From a virus, in IMG/VR virus record IMGVR_UViG_3300017782_000168, positions 1 through 26,974 of that record: a stretch of DNA of 26,974 nt, one strand, 5' to 3'. Position numbers and translations under genes: made by a program. Position 1 is the first letter of the stretch, and each line of letters starts with the position of its first letter. Under the pieces are notes generated by a model. That model made no database searches. It worked only from the letters and a program-made list of their open reading frames with translations, and was not told where the DNA came from. Shown one piece after another: positions 22,989 through 26,974 of the stretch.

Positions 22989-24722
22989 ATGAATGATACT
23001 TTAACCGCCTTACAGGGCGATTTCAAGCTGTTTCTGCAAGCATTATGGGACCAGCTTGATCTCCCACAACCTACGAGGGCACAATATGCAATTGCAGATT
23101 ACTTGCAGAGTGGTCCCAAGCGACTACAAATACAGGCGTTTCGGGGAGTTGGTAAGAGCTGGATTACTGGTGCTTTTGTTCTATGGACTCTATTTAATAA
23201 CTCGGAAAAGAAAATAATGATTATCTCTGCGTCTAAAGAACGTGCAGATAACATGTCCATCTTCCTACAGAAACTAATTATTGAAACACCGTGGCTAAAG
23301 CATCTAAGACCTAAATCTGACGATGCCAGATGGTCACGTATATCCTTTGATGTCTTATGTTCACCTCACCAAGCACCCTCAGTCAAATCAGTTGGTATAA
23401 CTGGACAGTTAACTGGAAGTCGTGCAGACTTAATGATTTTAGACGATATAGAGGTGCCTGGAAACAGTATGACGGAGTTAATGCGTGAAAAACTACTTCA
23501 ACTCTGTACCGAAGCTGAATCCATCCTTACGCCGGAAGACGATAGCCGTATTATGTATCTCGGGACTCCTCAGACTACTTTTACTGTTTATCGTAAGCTG
23601 GCACAGCGGAATTATCGACCATTTGTTTGGCCGGCAAGATTCCCAAAAAACATCACTCCATATGAAGGGCTAATAGCTCCACAACTACAGGAAGACTTAG
23701 ATAATGGTGCAAAATCAGGAGACTGTACAGACCCAGACAGGTTTGATGACGAGGATCTCCTACAAAGGGAGTCAGCTATGGGACGAAGTAACTTTATGCT
23801 TCAGTTCATGCTTGATACTTCTCTCAGTGACTCTGAAAAGTTTCCTCTTAAAATGGCTGACTTGGTTATTACCAGTGTTAATCCTACTGAAGCACCCGAT
23901 AATGTCATATGGTGCTCAGACCCAAAAAATGTCATCAAAGATGCTCCAACAGTTGGACTTCCTGGAGACTACTTCTATTCACCTATGCAACTACAAGGTG
24001 ATTGGACTCCCTATCAAGAAACAATCTGCTCGGTTGACCCCAGCGGAAGAGGATCTGATGAGACAGCAGCTTGCTATATCTCCCAAAAGAATGGCTTTCT
24101 CTATCTTCACGAAGTGCGAGCCTATAGAGATGGGTACTCAGACAATACCTTGCTTGACATACTAAAAGGTTGCAAGAAATACAACGTTTCTACCTTAGTC
24201 GTAGAGACAAACTTCGGAGACGGAATAGTAAGTGAACTTTTTAAAAAACACCTTCAACAAACAAAGCAGAACATTTTTGTGGATGAAGTTAGAGCGAATG
24301 TTCGGAAAGAAGACAGAATCATTGATAGCCTTGAGCCTGTTCTCAACCAACATCGCCTTATTGTTGATAGGTCTGTTATTGATTGGGACTATAACTCAAA
24401 CAAAGAACACCCTCCAGAACAAAGACTTCTCTACATGCTCTTCTACCAAATGAGTAGGATGTGTCGAATGAAATTTGCAGTTAAACATGACGACAGAATT
24501 GACTGTTTAGCTCAAGGGGTTAAATACTTTACTGACTCTCTCTCAATTTCAGCACAGACACAGATAGACCTAAAGAAACAAGAAGAATGGAACGATATAC
24601 TTCAAGGTTTCCTAGATGACCCTCAATCCAGTGCTAATCATTTAGTGCTTGGGATGGATGTTGAACAAAGACAACAAGCCAGACTTAAGACATCAAATAA
24701 AGATGCTCCTAACTGGGTTTAG
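22989..24722 (+). CDS. Large terminase subunit (T7 gp19-like)
   Basis: 577 residues (T7 gp19: 586). This is the packaging motor: an ATPase that pumps concatemeric DNA into the prohead and a nuclease that cuts it. ATPase: Walker A FRGVGKSW at 51-58, Walker B LMILDDIE at 148-155 with Asp152/Asp153 and catalytic Glu155, and a coupling segment IMYLGTPQT at 188-196. Nuclease (RNase H-like): first acid Asp350 in SVDPSGRGSDET, second around Glu396 in VVETNFGDG, and a third in KHDDRIDCL near residue 495. No frameshift or missing key residue. The start at 22989 has no ribosome binding site but follows the TATCCACA motif. A structured spacer follows the stop. Confidence 0.96.
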   Translation: MNDTLTALQGDFKLFLQALWDQLDLPQPTRAQYAIADYLQSGPKRLQIQAFRGVGKSWITGAFVLWTLFNNSEKKIMIISASKERADNMSIFLQKLIIETPWLKHLRPKSDDARWSRISFDVLCSPHQAPSVKSVGITGQLTGSRADLMILDDIEVPGNSMTELMREKLLQLCTEAESILTPEDDSRIMYLGTPQTTFTVYRKLAQRNYRPFVWPARFPKNITPYEGLIAPQLQEDLDNGAKSGDCTDPDRFDDEDLLQRESAMGRSNFMLQFMLDTSLSDSEKFPLKMADLVITSVNPTEAPDNVIWCSDPKNVIKDAPTVGLPGDYFYSPMQLQGDWTPYQETICSVDPSGRGSDETAACYISQKNGFLYLHEVRAYRDGYSDNTLLDILKGCKKYNVSTLVVETNFGDGIVSELFKKHLQQTKQNIFVDEVRANVRKEDRIIDSLEPVLNQHRLIVDRSVIDWDYNSNKEHPPEQRLLYMLFYQMSRMCRMKFAVKHDDRIDCLAQGVKYFTDSLSISAQTQIDLKKQEEWNDILQGFLDDPQSSANHLVLGMDVEQRQQARLKTSNKDAPNWV

Positions 24723-24726
24723 GGGG

Positions 24727-24796
24727 GTCCCCCTCCGTATACAGGGGAAGGGTGGACCCTTGTAGGGGGACAGGTACTAAAACTACCGTCCCCTTT
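24727..24796 (+). promoter_or_regulatory. Two mutually exclusive hairpins after the large terminase gene
   Basis: First option: GTCCCCCT (24727-24734) with AGGGGGAC (24764-24771). Second option: GGGGAC-A-GGTA (24766-24776) with TACCGTCCCC (24784-24793), a 10-bp stem with one bulged A, followed by TTTAATAAAT. The two share bases 24766-24771 and cannot form together, so the layout is that of an attenuator or of an inefficient terminator. The local G/C runs also stand out from the A+T-rich surroundings. Confidence 0.6.
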
Positions 24797-24854
24797 AATA
24801 AATATCCGTGAATGATATTACTTTAAAACACTACTCTCCACTGCCTTTAACTAT

Positions 24855-25121
24855 ATGGAACATAAACTAAAGATTATTACGTTTAAAGAGTTATATAAGA
24901 GTCTGAAGACTCCTTTCCCTCCGCTTAACTTCTTAATACTGGGTGTGTTGATTGGTTTAGAGAACAGATATATAGATTTAAAAGCTAAACAGACTGTAGA
25001 TTCAGCTATAGAGACATATATGACTGAACATCCTGATACTGTCTATGAAGCAGTGGTAGAAGAGTGTGAAGACGGTAATGGATATACCATTGGTTACTTT
25101 CCTGAAAAAGAGGATGAATAG
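24855..25121 (+). CDS. Small protein with one hydrophobic segment, unknown
   Basis: 88 residues from ATG 24855. Residues 22-36 (PPLNFLILGVLIGL) are hydrophobic and may cross or touch the membrane. The rest is charged, with an acidic C-terminal half (EAVVEECEDGNGYTIGYFPE). It follows the terminase after a 132-base structured spacer. In T7 the same place, between gene 19 and the right end, holds small genes 19.2-19.5 of unclear role, and this could be a counterpart by position only. The end overlaps a tiny membrane peptide ORF by eight bases. Confidence 0.65.
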   Translation: MEHKLKIITFKELYKSLKTPFPPLNFLILGVLIGLENRYIDLKAKQTVDSAIETYMTEHPDTVYEAVVEECEDGNGYTIGYFPEKEDE

Positions 25122-25197
25122 TTTAGGTCTTGAGATTACCTTCTGGATTGTTATTACTGTATATCTATTTACCAGGTTAGGTCTCTTCAAAAAATAA
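25114..25197 (+). CDS. 27-residue single-TM peptide
   Basis: ATG at 25114 is preceded by GAAAAAGAGG and overlaps the end of the upstream gene by eight bases; TAA at 25195-25197. It begins MNSLGLE, then has an unbroken hydrophobic stretch (ITFWIVITVYLF), then TRLGLFKK. A short helix with a basic C-terminal end fits a transmembrane peptide. It is the last ORF before the 800-base non-coding region. Coupled translation is likely. Too short for family assignment. Confidence 0.5.
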   Translation: MNSLGLEITFWIVITVYLFTRLGLFKK

Positions 25198-25441
25198 CAT
25201 AAATTTCTCTAACCTATTATCGATATAGGATGGGCGCGATTACCCCCGCGGGGGGGTGCGTGCGTTAGAGGGAGCCGCTCGCTAGATTCATTATCCAGCG
25301 TCAGCCCAGTCATACCAAGGGATCTGCTCGCTTCGCTCGCTCCCTGAGCGAAAGTTGGTACATATCGCGCGATATTCGCACGTGTTATGCGTGCTAAACA
25401 TTCGCGACACGCGGGCGGGCGGGGATTATATCGCATCACAA
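25198..25441 (+). other. GC-rich, palindrome-rich non-coding island (candidate genome-end region)
   Basis: No convincing ORF on either strand. Composition changes sharply to G+C rich from about 25231 to 25430. Contains CCCCCGCGGGGG-type symmetry near 25243-25257, CGCTC/GAGCG arms near 25335-25350, a perfect 14-base palindrome ATATCGCGCGATAT (25362-25375), and GCACG/CGTGC arms (25378-25394). It lies between the packaging genes (right end in T7 order) and genes that look early (left end), so I infer that it belongs to the terminal repeat or concatemer junction. Confidence 0.5.
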
Positions 25442-25503
25442 TCTCAAGCGACCTGTTGCGTTACACTTTGAAACAATACCCAACTATCCAGGTGTGGACA
25501 GGG

Positions 25504-25604
25504 TTCTCGGCGATTTGAGAAAGTTTTTGGATTTTCTTAAGATTCGCTGAGATCCCAGACTATACCTGGTTTCTTGGCGATTTGAGGAATATTGGTGAAT
25601 TTAA
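25504..25604 (+). repeat. Diverged direct repeat pair in the non-coding region
   Basis: TTCTCGGCGATTTGAGAAA (25504-25522) and TTCTTGGCGATTTGAGGAA (25571-25589) match at 17 of 19 positions. Both are followed by a T-rich stretch with TTGG and ending near TTAA. Both are preceded by ACTAT and a CCAGG/CCTGG element. Copies are 67 bases apart. They could be promoter, packaging or protein-binding sites. Confidence 0.65.
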
Positions 25605-25665
25605 TCTCTCCACTAGGGGACAAATTGGGCTACAATGGAGGAACAGAGATTGTTGTTTACGTTAT

Positions 25666-25705
25666 GTTAGCTATCTCTCCCTTTAGGGTGAGAGAGATAA
25701 CTAAC
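25666..25705 (+). ncRNA. Long stable hairpin in the non-coding region
   Basis: GTTAG (25666-25670) pairs with CTAAC (25701-25705), then one mismatch, then TATCTCTC (25672-25679) with GAGAGATA (25692-25699), with a small CC/GG inner stem. Thirteen pairs plus the inner stem. No U-tract follows, so it is not a plain terminator. May be part of a structured RNA or a DNA-end signal. Confidence 0.55.
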
Positions 25706-25777
25706 TTAACTACAACAACTCTCAAAACATACCAACCAAACTTTCAATCCAAAGCGATTGTTAACTGGCTTAAGTAG

Positions 25778-25811
25778 CTCGATAACTCAGTGTCAACCAA
25801 CAGAGTTCGAG
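25778..25811 (+). ncRNA. Hairpin CTCGA..TCGAG in the non-coding region
   Basis: CTCGA (25778-25782) pairs with TCGAG (25807-25811), and ACTC (25785-25788) with GAGT (25803-25806), with a TA bulge and a 14-base loop. It lies between the 25666 hairpin and the tRNA-like element. The remaining bases 25812-25900 show only weak pairing (CAGC/GCTG) and no ORF. Confidence 0.4.
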
Positions 25812-25900
25812 GTTAAAACATAACAGCGTAGCCTTGATAAGCTGCAGACGTGACCATCAGAGTCAGCGGACAGAGTGGGAATAAAACAAACGGGAAACAA

Positions 25901-25945
25901 GGCAGTGCCGGTGCACTTGTTCAAGGTTCGACTCCTTGACTGCCA
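25901..25945 (+). ncRNA. tRNA-like minihelix 1 (acceptor plus T-arm)
   Basis: CAAGG-TTCGACT-CCTTG (25922-25938) is a perfect T-arm: a five-pair stem and a seven-base loop with the TTCGAxT consensus. It is followed without a gap by ACTGCC (25939-25944), which pairs with GGCAGT (25901-25906) as an acceptor stem, and then a single A in the discriminator place. Only 15 bases (25907-25921) stand where the D-arm and anticodon arm of a real tRNA would be. There is no anticodon and no encoded CCA (CTT follows). The 11-bp coaxial helix is the size recognised by RNase P and other tRNA enzymes. Not a functional tRNA; the function is unknown. Confidence 0.65.
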
Positions 25946-25946
25946 C

Positions 25947-25971
25947 TTATCCACATTTGTATTACATACAA
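25947..25971 (+). promoter_or_regulatory. TATCCACA motif copy C with adjoining inverted repeat
   Basis: TTATCCACA (25947-25955), a perfect match to the DnaA-box consensus TTATNCACA, directly follows minihelix 1. Next to it TTGTAT-TAC-ATACAA (25957-25971) is an inverted repeat of operator type. Together they lie just upstream of the KTSC-like gene. Confidence 0.45.
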
Positions 25972-25977
25972 GGTCGG

Positions 25978-26007
25978 ATAATTGTTCACTTATTTAAAAA
26001 CAATTAT
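25978..26007 (+). promoter_or_regulatory. Hairpin that includes the start codon of the KTSC-like gene
   Basis: ATAATTGTT (25978-25986) is complementary to AACAATTAT (25999-26007), nine pairs around a 12-base loop. The A and T of the ATG at 26006 are within the stem. No Shine-Dalgarno sequence is present. It could restrain initiation, for example in a temperature- or factor-dependent manner. Confidence 0.45.
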
Positions 26008-26302
26008 GTTTCAAATTAAATCTCGTACTAGTGTTTGTGCTGCTTACAAGGGCGTAAAGGTTAACCCTTTTAACAAGACTGTTCAGTTCACATATCAAAA
26101 CGGTAGAACTTACCTATACAAAAACGTTGCAAGGACTAAGATTCTTAATCTTATGTTCAACGATGTAATAAGCCTTGGTTTATGGGTTCAATCACTTGTT
26201 AACGAGTCTGTTTATGAGAACAGATACAACGTCCAAACAGGGCGTCTTACCTACACAGAGTGTGGGTTCTCACCATATACCGACAAGTATATCAACTACT
26301 AG
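26006..26302 (+). CDS. KTSC-domain-like small protein
   Basis: 98 residues from ATG 26006. I prefer it over an upstream in-frame TTG at 25982 because that codon lies inside the hairpin arm. The segment VQFTYQNGRTYLYKNVARTK, followed by a helix, resembles the KTSC domain (typical pattern: short strand, F-x-N-G-x-x-Y-x-Y-x-x-V), a small fold found alone or fused to lysyl-tRNA synthetase or phage proteins. The C-terminal part (GRLTYTECGFSPYTDKYINY) is aromatic and unassigned. It is the first gene after the long non-coding region and so probably an early gene. Its stop codon's G is also the first base of minihelix 2. Confidence 0.7.
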   Translation: MFQIKSRTSVCAAYKGVKVNPFNKTVQFTYQNGRTYLYKNVARTKILNLMFNDVISLGLWVQSLVNESVYENRYNVQTGRLTYTECGFSPYTDKYINY

Positions 26303-26340
26303 ATCAATGGTTGTAAGGGCGGTTCGATTCCGCCCTGATC
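26302..26340 (+). ncRNA. tRNA-like minihelix 2 (acceptor plus T-arm)
   Basis: GGGCGG-TTCGATT-CCGCCC (26317-26335) has a perfect T-loop consensus. It is followed directly by TGATC (26336-26340), which pairs with GATCA (26302-26306). That gives 11 pairs in total, as in minihelix 1, with only ten bases (26307-26316) replacing the D and anticodon arms. A shared TTGT-(n)-AAGG sequence precedes both T-arms. No anticodon and no CCA. It starts on the last base of the KTSC-like stop codon and lies upstream of the next gene. Confidence 0.65.
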
Positions 26341-26344
26341 CCTT

Positions 26345-26363
26345 GCTACTCAATGAGAGTAGC
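26345..26363 (+). terminator. Hairpin between minihelix 2 and the next gene (weak terminator?)
   Basis: GCTACTC (26345-26351) pairs with GAGTAGC (26357-26363), seven pairs around AATGA. It is followed by CATTATTT rather than a clean T-run, so it may end few transcripts or instead protect a processed 5' end. Confidence 0.45.
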
Positions 26364-26376
26364 CATTATTTAAATC

Positions 26377-26712
26377 ATGCAAGAATCAAGATTAACAGTG
26401 GCACTCGATGAAAGATTTACTGACATCGAAGAGGTCAAGGACACAGCTAACCACGGTTGCGGCGGTGGTGTTAGCGGTTTCATTTACTATTATGAAACTC
26501 GTAAATTCTTTAATGAATACGAGGAAGAAATCGAGCAAGAACTAGAAGATATCTTCGGTGATCGTTGGATGGCTGACATGGTAGCAAGTCAATCAGTACA
26601 CGACACGGTGACATTTAAAAATCATTGCGTCTGGGTAATCGTTGAACTCTATTGTCAAGATAAGAGGGACGCTTACGAGTTAGCACAAGAAATAATTAAT
26701 AAAGTTAACTAA
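26377..26712 (+). CDS. Conserved phage protein (DUF7222-like)
   Basis: 111 acidic residues. The pattern ANHGCGGGVSGFIYYYETRK, followed by F-x-x-Y-E-x-E-I and a C-terminal helix (AYELAQEIINKV), matches in outline the small phage family I know as DUF7222 (HG..GG.SGFIYY..T..F). Soluble, no signal peptide or membrane segment. No catalytic set can be named, although the conserved His-Gly-Cys and Tyr residues could form a site. The start lies 13 bases after a hairpin and has no clear ribosome binding site. Probably early or accessory, by its place in the putative left end. Confidence 0.7.
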   Translation: MQESRLTVALDERFTDIEEVKDTANHGCGGGVSGFIYYYETRKFFNEYEEEIEQELEDIFGDRWMADMVASQSVHDTVTFKNHCVWVIVELYCQDKRDAYELAQEIINKVN

Positions 26713-26713
26713 C

Positions 26714-26722
26714 CTATCCACA
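26714..26722 (+). promoter_or_regulatory. TATCCACA motif, copy D
   Basis: ACTAACCTATCCACATTT begins on the stop codon of the preceding gene and continues into ACATAC, a sequence shared with copy C (25947). It ends about 20 bases before the methyltransferase-like start. Confidence 0.45.
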
Positions 26723-26740
26723 TTTACATACCATACTAAC

Positions 26741-26974
26741 ATGAACGTTTTAATCGGTTGCGAATACAGCGGTGTTGTACGTGAGGCATTCGCTGCACGT
26801 GGTCACAATGCATGGAGCTGCGATCTCCTACCCAGTGACACACCAACAAATAAACATTATCAAGGTGACATCTTCGACTTCATCGAGGGTGACTGGGATT
26901 TAGCTATCTTCCATCCACCATGCACTGATCTAGCTATCAGCGGCGCGGCGTGGTTCCCTGAAAAGATCAAGGAT
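26741..26974 (+). CDS. DNA cytosine methyltransferase-like protein, 5' part (cut by window end)
   Basis: The first 78 residues are present and the frame is open to the window edge. MNVLIGCEYSGVVREAFAAR has the SAM-binding motif I layout; WSCDLLPSD has the acidic residue that binds the SAM ribose; and DLAIFHPPCTDLAISGA has the P-P-C motif whose Cys attacks C6 of cytosine in m5C methyltransferases. Phage proteins of this compact kind may methylate the phage genome against host restriction, or may be altered-function relatives. The target-recognition part is outside the window. No ribosome binding site; the start follows TATCCACA motif D. Confidence 0.75.
   Translation, partial: MNVLIGCEYSGVVREAFAARGHNAWSCDLLPSDTPTNKHYQGDIFDFIEGDWDLAIFHPPCTDLAISGAAWFPEKIKD

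Noticed and set aside
24808-24870. 20-codon frame from GTG beginning VNDITL, similar to the start of the large terminase (MNDTLTAL)
   Set aside because: No ribosome binding site and too short. The likeness to the terL start (TGAATGAT...CTTTAA) may be a small duplication but cannot be shown to be coding.
25209-25439. Reverse-strand 76-codon frame in the GC-rich island
   Set aside because: The composition follows the palindromes (Arg/Pro/Ala rich), and no family or initiation signal is seen. G+C-rich DNA has few stops by chance.
25592-25777. 61-codon open frame in the non-coding region
   Set aside because: Non-ATG start, no ribosome binding site, and it runs through both arms of the strong 25666-25705 hairpin. 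Its amino-acid pattern is not protein-like.
25801-25900. Group I intron core
   Set aside because: Some G-A-C-rich words look suggestive, but the P, Q, R and S consensus elements are not present and no tRNA exon remains on the 5' side.
25901-25945. A functional tRNA gene
   Set aside because: There is no room for D and anticodon arms, no anticodon, and no encoded CCA. Only the acceptor and T-arm can be drawn.
25600-25945. tmRNA (ssrA), standard or permuted
   Set aside because: No tag-peptide frame of the ANN...AA type and no pairing of 5' and 3' acceptor strands across the region.

Overview
The window is a 27-kb piece of a T7-like podovirus (Autographiviridae type) that infects marine picocyanobacteria (Prochlorococcus or Synechococcus). 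Three things support this. It starts inside a photosystem II D1 gene (psbA). It carries the complete T7 morphogenesis order: capsid, tail tubular A and B, internal virion proteins gp13 to gp16, tail fibre, small terminase, large terminase. Its A+T-rich genes all lie on the + strand and often overlap by 1 to 40 bases. Both edge genes (psbA and a cytosine methyltransferase-like gene) are cut by the window.

Layout. 1-1054: psbA 3' part, a small membrane-anchored ORF that overlaps it, then a structured region holding a glutamine-riboswitch-like RNA (Downstream-peptide type) that leads into a 13-codon ORF, followed by a hairpin terminator. 1055-13134: capsid, a strong terminator at the place of the T7 gene-10 terminator, and gp11-gp16. 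13175-19070: two modular tail-fibre proteins with two accessory genes between them; only the second fibre has an S74 self-cleaving chaperone domain. 19070-21067: small genes of the kind shared across marine cyanophages (Pro-rich membrane protein, two-TM holin candidate, two overlapping exported proteins, three tiny mostly basic proteins). 21148-24722: packaging block in which small and large terminase are split by an HNH endonuclease and a second, HNH-like ORF. 24723-25197: structured spacer and two small membrane proteins.

25198-26005 is an 800-base non-coding stretch: a GC-rich palindrome-rich island, a diverged direct repeat, strong hairpins and a tRNA-like minihelix. It probably corresponds to the joined genome ends (terminal repeat or concatemer junction), because the genes after it (KTSC-like, DUF7222-like, methyltransferase) look like left-end early genes. 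The contig would then be circularised or permuted.

How it works together: psbA would keep host photosynthesis running during infection, the gp10-gp17 block builds the particle, 19070-20685 probably contains lysis or envelope functions, and the terminase block packages concatemeric DNA. The most unusual signals are (i) two tRNA acceptor/T-arm-like minihelices beside early genes, (ii) the riboswitch-like RNA with a clear 7-bp pseudoknot, (iii) a recurring TATCCAC motif just upstream of genes, and (iv) terminators whose U-tract runs directly into start codons that lack ribosome binding sites. No database search or folding program was used. Family names rest on recognised motifs and gene order.
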